Source of the DNA: Nymphaea colorata
Taxonomy: Eukaryota > Streptophyta > Magnoliopsida > Nymphaeales > Nymphaeaceae
Assembly (NCBI RefSeq): GCF_008831285.2
Contig: NC_045147.1
Location: 20,838,581 to 20,898,580 of the forward strand
Length of the DNA: 60,000 nucleotides
Direction of reading: 5' to 3'
How positions within the stretch are numbered: the stretch's first letter is position 1; each line of letters starts with the position of its first letter. Below the pieces are notes generated by a model. The model was not told where the DNA came from and searched no databases. It was given only the letters and a program-made list of their open reading frames with translations. This document shows positions 1 through 13,366 of this stretch, one piece after another. The translations under genes and the position numbers were made by a program.

Positions 1-1409
1 CCTACTTCAATTAGGTTGGTAACTTTGAATTTTAGGACTATGTCTTTTCATAACCGATGCATGCACCATGTTTGCTGTTGAACACTAAATGAGAAAGAGA
101 TAAATGCAGTAATTAGGGTAGTTTTCTGTGAGCTTGATGAATGTCTTTTAATAAATCCTATCTGACACCATGTTTGATTCTCATCAAACATAGGGGAAAA
201 TGTCTCACCTCATTCAGTTCCATCATACTTTCATCCCTTTTTTCATTGGAAAATGTGGTACAAGCCATCGCACCCATAGATGTGAAATATTTTGGGACTG
301 ATGATTTGTCTAATGACTAGATGTCTGAGATGATGGTCTCACGATGCTTTATCTGCCCATTCAAATGTATCCTTGGGCGTCATATTTTCCAGGTCAGGAT
401 CTAGTTTTTCATGTCTCTTGGTAACTTAAATGTCTACATGTGTGGGTGCATGTGTATCCATCATTAATTTATAATCACATACAATAAGAAGAATTTTTTT
501 GTTGCAAAATATGGTGCAAACATAGTTAAGAATTTGGTTCTGACCCGTCAGTAAATACAAACATTATTATATTCAGTTTGGATCAATGGGATCATGCTAT
601 AGTCAAAATAATTCAAATTTAAGCAATCTAAAATATGAAACCATCTAAACAAAAGTCAAAAGAAAGAATTGCACTAAAGTTTTTTAATATCGCAAGTGAA
701 ATAAAATTATGAAAACATGCATGGCAAAAGATAGCAGTTAAATTGATTATGGGAATATATGAAAGGCTTTTAAGCTTATGATCTGCGTCATTATTTGACA
801 ACACTCACTCGAATGGAAGTCAAGACCTAGAGGCTAGATGTGGACAAATTTCGGAGGGTGCAGATTGACTACAATTCACACTGTTACCAATTGGGATTTG
901 GGAGACAATAGGAGTCGCTTCTGTAGATAAAGATGATGGGCTCGGGAAGCAGAAAACAATGCCTCAACCTTTGTCCTTTGATATTTTTAATTTAACATGA
1001 CGAGGCTTAACGGTCGGTTTGTGCAATTACGTATGTGACCCTGGTGGACAAAATGTGGCCCGACTTAGCTTTTCCGGTGACTCGGTGCGTAAATGCAATT
1101 GAGATGCAAAACTGGATAACTTTTTCAACGTTTCAATGGCATGTTCTGCGTTTACACCGGATTTTGTAAATGATCTGTGAGCCCTTCTGGAGACTGTTTC
1201 ATCTTCCAACTTTTTTCCTTTCCGTAATATTTTCTTACCTTAGCCATAGGTGCTGCAGGTCTTGTGGTCAACAAATGCAATTTGGTCTTTTCCTTTTCAG
1301 AGCTGTTTTTTTAGGCTCCTGCATTGGATTGCATACTAAGAGCATAGCATTGATGCTTTTGAGTCTAGGCATCTACAGCATATGAATACACATCATTAAG
1401 TGACTTCAG
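1..1409. other. Upstream flank, no gene supported
   Basis: AT-rich sequence with short open frames only. It should contain the promoter and possibly a 5' leader or first exon of the coiled-coil gene that follows. No ATG-bearing exon can be chosen with confidence. The frame of the first recognisable exon has no in-frame ATG between an in-frame stop (1345-1347) and 1447, so any earlier start must be spliced in through an acceptor such as the AG at 1408-1409. Confidence 0.4.
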
Positions 1410-1446
1410 GGAATCCAAATCATCTGGATTCTGGGGTGTTCTTGCT

Positions 1447-3837
1447 ATGAAAGCAAAAACCATCTTTGATGAAGAAAATGGTACCCAGAAGATTGAAGCA
1501 CTCGTCAGAGGCGGCCCTCAGACCTCTGAAGCTTCCACAGGCACTCAGGTGAGGAGCTTTAGAATAATAACGCTTGTCTTATTGTCTGTATGAAATCCAT
1601 TTATCTGTTTCTTCTCCTCAGCATTTTAACGCTGGTTTTGACAGATGTTTGTTTGATGATACGATGATATACTGTCCGTAGAATTTTGTTGTTCCTAAAT
1701 GATGCATTTCTTAATTGCAGTTTCATCAGTCACATCAATCTACTGAGATCCCTCCAAAAATGGAGAATCCTACAGTCCAGAAAGGTTTAAATGCCGTCAC
1801 CACCTCCCTCAATTATATTGGTGGGACGATTGGAAATGCCTTGGGGGTAAGTTGTAAAATACTTGTTAATTTCCAAATCGTAATTTATTAATATGTTAAC
1901 CATGTGATCAGATTAAGAAGGTGCTGCTACACATTATTCTTGTCATTTCTAAAGTTCCTATGAATTTTACCATAAGTAAGCTCATTTTTTTATTTTCTAA
2001 TTTCTGAACTAATTATTGACTGTATTCACGACGTAACCCACAAACTCAGTAGACAGATATAGACTTTTCTAGAAGATTTATTCCCTTCCAATACAACGGG
2101 TGAGAAAGACAAAGATCCGTTAGTTGTTCCCGGTTTAAGAAGGCCTATGAAGTCACCTTGCGTTAACTTCAAAGATGCCTGTATTTATCTCAGGAAGGTT
2201 TTACTGTCATGGAAGCTAAAGCTGCAGATATTATCTCCGACACACGCAAGCTTCATATCAGGAGAAAAGGAAATGCTTATGATGCTCAGACACGGCATTC
2301 AACTGACCCAGATGTAAAAGGTCTGCGCGTGCCTGCCATCAACGTGACTTCTACACAAGGGGACTTTGAAACCCAATTGAAGGCATCCCGCGACGTAAGC
2401 TGGCAAATGTGTGTGGTCACTGATTGTGTGAAGTGCTCCCTGTTTTTCGTGTTTATATAGTATTTTCTATAGAAGCTCTTTTTCCTCAAGTTCTCCGTAT
2501 CAGCCATTGTTTGGTGCTGCTTGCTTTTCTGATGTTGTGATGAGGTTGTTGTTTGGCTGACTTTGAAATATGGCGGTTTTCTTTGTCCTATGGTAGGTTG
2601 CAACGACCATGGCTGCAAAAGCCAAGTTGCTACTTCGCGAGCTAAAATCTGCTAAAGCAGATTTGGCATTTGCAAAGGAGCGATGCGTCCAACTAGAGGA
2701 GGAAAACAGGGTTTTGCGGGAGGCTACTGAAAAAGGAGAAAGCCCAGAAGATGATGATCTTGTAAGTGTTACTTAAGTGCGTTCATTTTCTTCTAAACAT
2801 GGCGGGTTGTAAGAAACTTGTCCTCAACAAGCTTGGTAACATTACAGAGGATCACGGTTGAATTTCGTATTAGAAAACCAAAACTGTGAGTAAGTACAAG
2901 CTGCAGCCTGCACGGACCACCAGACGTCCATATTGGACCTACTTACCTTCAGCTATTTTTCAACTCCTTGTTACAACCTATAATGGTTTCCCCTAGGACC
3001 GCCTTCTGAGTTCAGACAAACTTAACAACTTGTGTTCCTTTTTGCTTTGTGTCAGCAGTCTAGTGGACAGATATAACGAATAAAACACAGTTTGGGAAGA
3101 AAAGCAAACAGGAAATAGAGAGAAAATGGGAAACTGAAATTTTCTTGCATAAATTTGATCGAACAAGTCAATGCTAAGTAATTACTTAAAAACAATGGAG
3201 AACACCATACTGCAGAAGAACTCAGTTGCGCAGTTGAAATATAAATTATGTTGTATGCTAACTAATTGTTCTTTTGGTGCGTTTAACTTGTTTTCATTGA
3301 CCCATGCATTCTATTCGTCGGGAGTAGATCAAGTTGCACTGTATTCAACATCCATGTTTCCTTAAACTCATTTTACCATATGGTTATTCTTCCTGTCTAA
3401 GGTCCTCTCAGTGATACACTGGCTGATCTAGCAGTGATCATGGTCCTATTCTGCAGATCCGGTATCAACTTGAGACGCTTTTGGCTGAGAAGGCAAGACT
3501 GGCTAATGAGAACTCCATTCATGCACGAGAGAATCGGTTCCTGCGCGAGATTGTGGAATACCATCAACTGCAAGATGTAGTCGACCTGGAAGAAGAAATA
3601 GAAGAAGAAACGGATGCGTCTCCAATCAGCTTTGAGTCTGAACTGGAGACGGCCTTGTCTCCAGCACGTCAACCATCTTCTGCCTCCCCATCGGCCCCTC
3701 CTTCTCCTCGTACTGCTTCAGCTTCTCCTGCTGCTTCTTCACCCTGTGCACCATCGTCACCTCGAACTCCATCACCGCCTGCTCATTCTGCCCCTCCATC
3801 GCTAGACTTTTCTTCATCTCCCCCGGCTCCTGCGTGA
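1447..3837 (+). CDS. Plant coiled-coil protein of unknown function, five exons
   Basis: Exons read 1447-1548, 1721-1846, 2194-2394, 2597-2761 and 3457-3837. Every intron is GT-AG and every junction is phase 0, giving 324 residues from the ATG at 1447. The N-terminal exon has a SGFWGVLA motif just before that ATG, so the true start may lie upstream, spliced through an acceptor at 1409. Exon 2 carries an ATG-led segment with a [12 protein letters not shown] motif; exon 3 a [10 protein letters not shown] basic stretch. Exons 4-5 (about residues 144-245) are rich in Lys, Glu, Leu and Ala with heptad-like spacing: [20 protein letters not shown], then [16 protein letters not shown] and [14 protein letters not shown]. 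An acidic patch (EEEIEEE) and a ~75-residue Ser/Pro/Ala-rich tail follow. From memory this matches a conserved plant family annotated only as coiled-coil or GRIP-like; I infer a scaffold or tether role and cannot name a partner. It is convergent with the RING gene. Confidence 0.82.
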
Positions 3838-4021
3838 CTGACGCTTCGTGCCAGACGCCCAGAAAGTCTGCCCTACATTCCTAATGTACATTATCTCTGT
3901 CGTGCAAGGCAATCTGCTCCCCGTTTTTTTTTTTCCGTTTCCTTTTCCCGTGCCAAAGTGGCAATATTTGTTCCAATTGTTAATTATGATAGAGAATCTG
4001 TGCCTTTTACCTGGTTGATTA

Positions 4022-4027
4022 AATAAA
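4022..4027 (+). terminator. Likely polyadenylation signal of the coiled-coil gene
   Basis: AATAAA lies 185 bases after the stop codon, in a T-rich 3' region with a poly-T run at about 3927-3936. A short A-run follows at about 4051. The position is typical for a plant 3' UTR end. Confidence 0.5.
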
Positions 4028-4231
4028 TCGGCTTCGTTTGTGGTTTACAGAAAAAAAAAATACAAGCTTGTTTGCTCTTTTATTTTGGGGATTTGAGTTC
4101 CAAAAGCAATTTTTTACTTGACTAAAGAACTGTAAGCTGCAGAGTCGCAGACATGCATATGTACGAATCAATGAGTGATAGTGGAGGCTCTGTGCTGGGA
4201 AAAAATTTTGGTCTTTTACACAACTGCTCTC

Positions 4232-4267
4232 ATATATATATATATATAGATATATATATATATATAT

Positions 4268-4300
<33 letters not shown>
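4232..4300. repeat. (TA)n microsatellite
   Basis: Nearly pure TA dinucleotides, interrupted twice by GA (near 4249 and 4269). It lies between the two convergent genes. Confidence 0.95.
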
Positions 4301-4303
<3 letters not shown>

Positions 4304-5293
4304 GAATTTGTTGGAAAAATGCAATGTTGACATTAGTAAGATGTTTAAGTATGATTTTGTCTGTGGATGGATGGTCGCAGTCGTGTATGCGCCTGTGCAC
4401 GTCTGTTGTAGACAAAGAAATGCCAGATTGCATTGAAATAGGACCAGAGACGGCTAGCGGGAAAGCGCTCCCGATGAGAACCAAAAACCATGAAATGTGC
4501 AACCACAAGGGAAAAATTTTCCCCTCAAAACTGAGAAAAGATTATTTGCTGTGCCCTTTCATCGCATATGCCCCTTCATCTGCGACGGTGAAAGGGCCTC
4601 AGAAAGTGACCGTGTCCTTTCAACGTCAACCGTGTCCTTTCAACGTCAAAGGCATAAGACACAAGATCACCTTCTTTCGATCTAGTACAGAAAAAAGCGG
4701 GGATTGAAAATTCATTCACACGATCGGCATTACCGTGTATTAGCCTACATTTAATGAACGTCGGGCCTCTCTGAAGGGAGCCGACTGATTGAGATCCTTG
4801 TCCTCTTTTTTTTTTTTTTTTTTACTTGCTTTGTTAAAATAAATCAAGTCAACGATTTTGTTCATACCGCTTTAATACCTATCCCGCCAAAAAAGTTACC
4901 AACAAACTCGTTCAGAAAATCGACACTGAGCAAAGGGAGACAGACGCCCATGTCTGCGGAAGATATCGACAACCTCATAGGTGTATTCAGGGTGCATGGA
5001 CAAAACCGCACATGCACACAAACGCACGGGCATGCACACACACACAACCAGCTGGATGTTAAAATACAACAAATGTAATATGATTATTATTATTATTTAC
5101 CCAAGCACCTCATAAGAGAGGCGAATTCGCAACAGATCATTGCACCATTTCTGGTAATAAATACCCGGGGCGCTTTACAACAGATGATGTTGCATTTTTG
5201 GATCAGATACAACTCTTAGCAAAGAAAATCGCCATTTTCGGGCAGCAAAATGAAGGGAAAAAAACACCTCCTCTGCATGCCATAGAAAGATCG
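4301..5293. other. Intergenic spacer between convergent genes
   Basis: No gene is supported. A 127-codon open frame at 4324-4707 (+) is not convincing: it has no splice or family evidence and spans a 20-bp direct tandem repeat near 4610-4649 (unit beginning accgtgtcctt). A poly-T run lies at 4807-4823. The last part must contain the 3' UTR of the minus-strand RING gene. Confidence 0.5.
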
Positions 5294-6305
5294 TCAGAAA
5301 AGCTGAAAGAACAAGCTCGTGGAGCCATCTCCAAATGATCTGAGATCTGCTGGTTTGACAAGTGCTCTGCATAGAGGACACGTTCTTTCCCTCTCGAACC
5401 TGAAGACACGTTTGCTTCGTGGTCAATAGCACACCAACAAATGCAAATACTTGAGATAAGCTCTTCCTTCATAAGTCAGTATCCACAAAAGCAACAAAAA
5501 ACTACAGAGACATGCCCAGAGAATATATTCAAGACTTCCAGAAACATCCAGAATTTGATCAATCGGGGCAGAACTAGTGTTCCATGAAGTTGCCTCAATC
5601 TTGAGGACAGATTAATGGAATACTCACAGGGTGTTCAGTGCTGCCAAACGACCCCTAAGAGAAACTGTAGATAGTATTATAGGAAGGGCTAAAGCTACAA
5701 CCACGTAGACAATGGAGTTCATGCAGGAGAAATGGGCTGGCACACTAAAGCATTCCCTTGGAACAGGGCCAACAACGGGTGTGTGAAGAGGTGCTCTTCA
5801 TTTCCCTGCTTGCTATTCGTTCAGACAAGCACCTCATGGAGAAAAGATGTCAATTCTTATTTGAAATTGTTGCCTTTCCGGGCAAGTTCAATGAGGCGTG
5901 TGCATAACACGAACCAAAAGACTCAACTCACCATTCTGATACGCAGTCTTCACAGAAGATGTGCTTACAACGTAGTAGGATAGGAGCATGCATCTTCTCT
6001 TGACAGATCGCACAGAGATCACCAGCTGCATTGACCTGTACTTATTCTTATAAGCAAGAATGTTGTTGATTAAAACTTTTCAAAAACAGATTCACAAAGC
6101 AGAATGATCTGGAAAATATCATGCATTGTATGATCACTTGAGTCTGGCATCCTTGCCAAGCTATTGTACCAACAATAGTAGTAATTTGACCTTCAGATTG
6201 GCATATGTCAGGAGATGAATCAAGGTGTCAAAGCTGCTCATCAGGATGCAAGTGAAACAACACAAACAAACACGAGATAATACAACTAGAACAAATCCCC
6301 TGTGG

Positions 6306-6337
<32 letters not shown>

Positions 6338-7953
6338 CCCCATTTTAAAGCTCACCATAAACCATAATTTTGGAAAATCTTGTCGCCATGTAGAATGAAG
6401 GAAGATGTTAAAAATCCAGCAACCTGCTGAAGAATATGCATGCAGTCGAATTGTTTCTCATGGAATGTAAGCTTTTGAAAGGTGTGCAGCAGTGACCAGA
6501 GATTCTAATAACTAAAATTTTCATTTCAATCATAACATGAATCCACTAATACAAATAGCAAGAAACATATGCAGATTAACCAAGATCAACCATATGAGAA
6601 TTGTCCTTCCTGAAACAAAGCAGATACATTGAAATTAACCATGATTTCTCACTGTTGCTTATGCCATCTAACAGTGTAAGAAGACCTGAGGCCAGTTTAA
6701 ATTGAACAGAAACCCAACCATGACAAGCGTCCAATAGAACATTACAGAATTTCCTGCTTAACAGTGACACATGCGACAAGGAATCACATAGAAATGGAAA
6801 AGCATGCAAAACACAGGTGAGTGGTTTATTGGTCATAGGACAAGGAGGATACATCCTTGAATGGGTCACTGCGATGTGACAAGCGACATATGCAATACAG
6901 TTCTATGAAGATGAGTTCTCATCTACTTTTCTTTTTCACCTTTTTTTCTCGTTAAGAAGACATTAATTTTATGCTTTCCTTATCTGAGAAAGCTATTGTC
7001 CTGGATCATCTTCCAAAAAAGGAAAAGTAGACAGAAACAGTTAATCAAACAGCCAGCACAACTCCTACAACTCCTTCATGTGTCACTAGCAGTCATTTGA
7101 CCATCAATTTGCAATCCAGATAGAAGCAACAGTAAGATTCTGTAACCCAAAAAAAAAAAGAATCCAAACCTGCTCTGGGGTAGCGTAAGACCCATAATGC
7201 ACCTCTTTACGAGATAGCGCCTTCAAAGCAGCAAAAAAGGATTGGACCTAGAGAGGGAAACATCAACACAAGAAGGAACCCAATAATTCATCAATCATGT
7301 CTTACGAGGTTGTGATCTTTTCTCAAGCTGCTAGCAAAGGGGGGTAAGGAAAACTAGACCAAAGGATGCAAAGTAACAGAAAATTGATGGAGAAAATGAA
7401 CAGTAGTCAAGGGAAGCTTCTACCTTTTCTACAATTGATGTTAGCTTAAAAGTCAGGTATAGCCCCGTTGTAAGGGATGAAAAGAGACTCCCATAATCTT
7501 TGTTCAAGAAGAATCTATACCAAACAGGAGTAGGCAACAATGCACGGTACAACAACAAAAGATACTCAACTAAGGTGAGCATTTGACCCTGAAAATGCAA
7601 AAAAATGGAGAAAGATAAGTCACTTAACCATATGTCTAAAAGGTTAATAATGGACAACAAAGTAAAGAAACTATGAAATAATAAATCTATTAGCCTAACT
7701 TACATCGGTACTAGTAAAGGGTTCAGGTACAGGTATGGTGATGTGCGTACGAAGACGGTGATTTTAGAAAATATGGGCACGGGGGTATAGAAGAGTACAC
7801 ACACACACAGATATATATATATATATATATATATATTGATAATTTTGATACGTATGTATTACATACATGGTGATGTGTGTACGAACACCGTGACTTTAGA
7901 AAATATGGGCATGGGGGTACAGGAAAGTATATATATTGATAATTTGATAGGTA

Positions 7954-7990
<37 letters not shown>

Positions 7991-10900
7991 GAAAGCAAAG
8001 CTTTAAGAAACTTACAATTTGTTGCATTAATTTGTAACTTTTTAAATATTTAAGTCTGTGAACAGAAAAAAAAGGGGAAAAGCAAGCTGTATCAGGAAAG
8101 ATCATTAAACACACTCAAACATCAAGAAATAGAGAGGACAAAATTGAACTATATAGAGAGGAACTTTTCAAGAAAATTACAAACAAATTGACATTATAGT
8201 CACAGAATATTGTAAGATTACTGGATGCATCTTCTGAACTTTTAATAATACTTTCCAAAATTATCAGCTGAGACTAAAATGCTGCAAATATTGGAATGAT
8301 TTCAAAATCTTAGAGAAATTGATCAATGTACTTTTAATTAAACCTCCTGATGTAGTAAAGTAAACGATATTAAACCCTACATGTAGACCTAACAGTTGGA
8401 TAGCTAGGACCATACTAACAAGAATATGTATCACCATAGCAAATCAGATTCAAAACCATAGTAGTTCCCTTCATATAGAAACAAATTGATCTGCACACAC
8501 TCATATACATATCCAAAAATTACAGTAATGACTGAATTTTAACAGTCCAATCAATTAGCAATTGTTGATCAGCTTTCTCAAAGAAATTGCCTCATTAATA
8601 AGGTGAGGAACATTGGAGCAAAACCAAATTCTTATCATTTCTGGGTTATGCTTTTCACAGCATTTTATTCCCATAGTTTAATTCAACAGTGTGAAGTCTG
8701 ATTCAAGAAACTGAAATTGAATAAGTTCCATCCTAAATAAAAAATTTTATTAACTCAAATTTTTGAGATACCATTGCTGAAAGAACTTGGATGCCTAGAG
8801 AGTTTAAATATTAAAGAAAAACTAAAAGGAACTTAGTGAAGAAAATATATTTAAACTTATCCTCTAAAATATTAACCTCAAGATTGCTGTAGAAGCATTA
8901 CATCACCACAAACCAAGTGTCACATTTAAGACCAATGTTTTCCATTAGGAAAAGACCATCAATTAAGTTTTTACACCTTTAATTATTAAATATAGACAAA
9001 AACATATTGATTTGTCCCTTGTCCCACTTTTACCTACCGAATGATTTTTCTATTAAGTTTTCAGTATTACTATATATGACCTGATATGTGCTTTTGCTAG
9101 TGAGTCTTGGATCCATAATAGATATAGTGATATACCTGTCTCCGATAATTGCGTCCTCTGCTGTTCTTATAGTAAATCAGAATCATACATTTGAATACCA
9201 TTGCTGCCTGGCGAACCATGGTATCTGTCAACAGAAAAAAGTGCTGCTTAATATAGTGCCTGGTATGCCATGAAAAGTTCATCAAGTAGAACAAAAAAAT
9301 AAACTACATGTAAATAAATACAACAATATATTACCAACACCATGCAAGATATCAAGATAGAGAACCAGGCGTAAAATTCTCTAATAATAATTTCATAGAA
9401 AAACCAACAAAATCATATATTGAGATTCTTTCTCATGATTCCAGCTTATATCTAGAAAGGAAATAATGAAAACTGAAAACCGCTTATTCCCTAATCATGC
9501 CAACTCTGTTCACATATTAACATCATTTTCCAATGGAAGCAACCAAAGGTGGAACTCCATCCCAATTACCCAAGCATCCCAAGGTCCTGGCAGGGATAAA
9601 CTAAGTGTAAGTATATGGTGCACACCTTGCATGTCAAAATTGCCAAAGATCAAATTCTTCTTTCTCCAGCTACTGATAATGTCAGCTTAAATATCTCTGT
9701 TCCCTAACATGTCAGCCATAATTATGCATTTATTGACAGTTTCAAATTGTTTTTTGGTAGAACCAAATAGAGGTAGAAAATTAGCCTCAGTTACAAATAA
9801 GGATGTATCTGTATACCTTATGCATGAGTAAATCAACTATGAGAACTAAACTAATAGGACATTCCCAGCTATTTTTGAAATCAAGATAGTGTAGAGTTTA
9901 GACCACTAAATGTGATCATCATTGTCCATTAGCTAACAATAGACACCTAAGGTATAGCCATTTCACGGTAACAATAATGAGTTATGGAGGCATGAATAAA
10001 TATGGAAATTTGAGCCCTTGATTTTGAAACCTTGTAAAAACCTAAACATGTAGACACACACACACACACAAAGAGTCTCAACAACACATTTAAAACTGTT
10101 AGTTTTATGCACGAATAATTTGCAGCATATGGCTTGTTTATCAAGCACATGTTCAATCTCAGCGCTTGATTTTGAAACCTTGTAAAAAGTAAAAACCTAA
10201 ACATGTAGACACAACACAAAGTCTCAACAATACTTTTAAAACTGTTAATTTTATGCGTGAATAATTTGCAACATATGGTTTCTTTATCAAGCACATGCTA
10301 AAAAAGGATGGAACATAATCTACTAACAGTTAAGATTTGATGCATACCATTCACCACGATGATAAATATTGCATGCCAAAATGGTGGTATTGATTTTGGA
10401 GGAAGCATGACAAGTGGGTACAGGAGGTCATCATTTTTATACCACCAGTAAAACCCAGATACATGAAGAAGAAGTACCAAGGTGATACCAACAATAACAG
10501 AAACTTTCCTCTCACCCTGAAAAAAAAAAGGAACTTACCATTAGATGAAACAACTTCAAGGTGATGACTGAATGCCTCTCTAAAAATAAATTAAGAGTTT
10601 AAGACTAATGAAAAGCATAAGAGTTTAACAGCACTAAAAAAATATTAAAAGGAGCTTTTGATACTATTAATATAAATAAAGCAAGGAACATAATTGTAAA
10701 CCTCTATAATGTTATCCATGTCAACAATTCATAACATGAACAAACCAGGCCACCATTATATTGCTAAATCAAGTAGACTGCACATCTGTTAAGTGCGCAT
10801 GAAATGCCATTTCTAAATATTCAAAGTTTTGTGTGTCTTTACTTTCCTGGAGCAGAAAAAATACAGGAATTACTGAGATTCAAATTAGAGCAGCAAAGCA

Positions 10901-13113
10901 TGAAAATACAATTAACAGTATTTCCAGTTATTTACAACTTCTAAATACAAACTTCCAAAAGGGAAAGGGAAGGCCATATCATCATTTTTCAATTATTTTA
11001 CAGCTTTCAGGTCACTGTTCTACACAGAATTTACTCTTATCAACCATCTTGAAAGATAGCATGTTATTCAGATAAACTTACTTGACAGTAGAAGTAACTT
11101 ACTGCAACTTTTTTCACTAAAGCAAAGTAGCACACATTGTAAGCAAATGAAAGGAAAGGTGTTCAAGAAATGAAATGCTTCAGAAATTAAAACCAATAAA
11201 TTGCTCTATTTCTCTGAGATGATCTATAAGATAAGACGACAAAGCTGTAGTTAGACAATAAACTTTTCATCCATTAACATGTCGGCCAGAAAATCCACAG
11301 CGTTTTTCATACTCTTTTCTCTTTATTACTACATAACTTTCCAATGCCAGCTTAACAATGAAAACTATGTACGAACCATAAAACAATAACCACTCCGAGC
11401 AATAAGTATTTACAATCAACTCATATTGATGTCTACCAGAAATCAAAGCCAAGCGAGCAAGGAAAGTACCTTTAATGCTGTCTGCTTACGTAGGACATCA
11501 TTTGACTTTATCATAACTGCAGCAATCCAAAATGTGACAAAGAAACCTGCAAGTCCTTCCGGAGAAGGAGAAACATAACAGCTTCATGCACATACACATG
11601 CATAAACATAGAAATAAAGAGATTATGTAATGGGAACTAAAGCTTACTAAAAGCAAATATATCTTTGGCAAACATATTAAGAACCACAAATACAGATTTA
11701 AGGTGACGAAAAAAATCTGGTTCAACACTGCATACTGCCAATATAGAGTACATTCATATATATGTTGAGAGAGGAAAAGTCATATCTACGTTGAGAAGCA
11801 GGAAAGTATGCCCCTTTGTCACGGTTCATCCACAATGGAACCATTAAGAATGTTCGTGGTTTTGATGACAAAAATCATTTTCAGTAACAAACAAGAGTCT
11901 GTCAAGAGCATATTCCTTACTACTGACAGCAAGACGAGTTGTGCTATTACTCAAAAGATCACATTTCCCAGGATAATGCAGAATCGAAACAACTCAAACA
12001 CTAATTCTGAGAAATTTCATGAAAAGAGGGTCCCATTGCTAAATAAGATCCAAATCTACTTTTTTCAGGCTCCAAGAAATGGTTCCACCAGAAAATAATG
12101 CTAAAAGCCCTTAAACAAATTCATGTATACTAGGCTCCAAATTGGAAATGGTTCAAAACAAGATGGCTAAAATGACACACGAAGCCAGCTAGACTTAGAC
12201 CTATCCCAGAGGTACATTAGGTCAGGTTACATATGGATCGCCACAAGATGATGATACTTTAACTACATACATCAGAAGTAGCGCGGGGTAGAATTTCTTA
12301 GAAAATAGAAATATTCAAACAATACTAGGACGTCATTAAATCAGACCAACCGTTCTATAATGACTTGTTCTGGTATCATCTCCATTTCGTTCATAACAAT
12401 ACAAGATTATCTTCTTTGAGGATACGTAAGCAAATCGGCGACAGACAGGAAAAACAAACCGAGCACGAGAAAAGGGAAAATAAGCGCAAGAAAAGCATAA
12501 GATTGTCACCTTGCAAATGCTGCCGAATGAAGACTACCAACAGAAGAAGGGTGAAGGGAAGAATCTGCTCTAACCACCGAGCAAGCTGCTGAATATCGTA
12601 CCTCTGATACGGTGAGTCCCGCCCGTTTGACGTCCCCGTTGGCGGCTCATTCGCATTGTCGCCCTCCACTCCCCCACCCGTCGATCCACCCGCCACTGCC
12701 ACCTGCGACGAGGAGGAGACCACCTCGCCCTGCACAACAGCGTGTCCTTCGGCTGATGCCCTCCGCGGCTCCCCACCCTCAACCCCCATACCAGCCGGCT
12801 CCACGGTAGCAGAAACCCTGACGTGCTCCTGCTCCCCCGCCCCAATTATCCTGATCGAAACCTCCGCGCCACCGCCACCGTTCTCAGACTCATCCGTCTG
12901 TTCCCGGAACCCCGACACACTGCCTCCACTGGCGACGAGGGGCTCGGCCTCCTGGTGGCCCGATCGGCCTCGGAATATGCCTGAATATTCTAGCAGCGCC
13001 GACAGGGGTGCCTGAATGAAATTCGCCGTGGAAAAGTTGACGCCATATCGCCTCGAAACTAGCCCCCCGGAGCTCCGAAAGCTGTCGGGGGTGTTCCCCC
13101 CTGACGCCTCCAT
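5294..13113 (-). CDS. RNFT1/RNFT2-like membrane RING E3 ubiquitin ligase, eight exons
   Basis: Exons on the minus strand: 13113-12510, 11546-11470, 10516-10348, 9224-9136, 7588-7424, 7247-7170, 6035-5932, 5399-5294. All introns are GT-AG and phases match, giving 463 residues. Residues 1-180 are a low-complexity Gly/Ser/Glu region with a [12 protein letters not shown] motif. From about 185 come hydrophobic membrane segments ([42 protein letters not shown] and others) separated by conserved loops such as [17 protein letters not shown] and [19 protein letters not shown]3HC4 RING closes the protein: C402, C405, C417, H419, C422, C425, C436, C439. The layout, polytopic core then RING, matches the RNFT1/RNFT2 family, which ubiquitinates proteins at the ER membrane; the plant substrate is unknown. 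The start is the first in-frame ATG; the frame runs further 5' but only through a TTG. Introns are long (176-1547 bp) and hold microsatellites. Confidence 0.9.
6306..6336. repeat. (TA)n microsatellite in RING-gene intron 6
   Basis: About 15 TA dinucleotides followed by a short CA run, inside the intron 7169-6036. Confidence 0.9.
7733..7990. repeat. Intronic tandem duplication with (CA)/(TA)/(TG) microsatellites
   Basis: A ~65-bp segment at about 7735-7800 is repeated at 7868-7930, each copy containing the stretch tttagaaaatatgggca. Each copy is followed by a dinucleotide run: CA then TA at 7798-7836, and TG then TA at 7952-7989. It lies in intron 4 of the RING gene. Confidence 0.85.
10017..10297. 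repeat. Two-copy ~150-bp tandem duplication in intron 3
   Basis: Copies at about 10017-10150 and 10167-10297 both start with cttgattttgaaaccttgta and end in tatcaagcacatg. A CA run in the first copy (10053-10070) is shortened in the second. The open frames here are by-products of the duplication. Confidence 0.9.
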
Positions 13114-13140
13114 CACCACCCACCACCACCACCACCACCA
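13114..13140 (-). repeat. (TGG)n run directly 5' of the RING-gene start codon
   Basis: On the coding strand a run of TGG triplets abuts the ATG at 13113. Read in frame it would encode about seven Trp, but no in-frame ATG precedes it, so it is more likely 5' UTR. Confidence 0.8.
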
Positions 13141-13326
13141 AATAAGGAAATGCAAGGCAAAAGAACTACAGAAAACCCTAGCCCCGCCCCTAGTTAGGAA
13201 GATTAGAAGCTACCCACGAGAGGAGGAAGAAGGAGAAGTTGGGGAGCGTTATCAAGAAGTAGGAAATGGGGGTAACGGCTTAGCGTTGCAGAACCATATG
13301 CAAGGTGAAGCCATCATTCTTGAAAG

Positions 13327-13328
<2 letters not shown>

Positions 13329-13363
<35 letters not shown>
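13329..13363. promoter_or_regulatory. (GA/CT)n tract in the 5' region of the RING gene
   Basis: About 17 GA dinucleotides, ~215 bp upstream of the ATG (CT-rich on the coding strand). Such tracts are common in plant 5' UTRs and core promoters. A long CT/TTC-rich stretch continues to about 13,600. The regulatory role is an inference from position. Confidence 0.45.

Positions 13364-13366
<3 letters not shown>

Noticed and set aside
4324-4707. 127-codon plus-strand frame
   Set aside because: Spans a short direct repeat, no splice or family support, next to a microsatellite.
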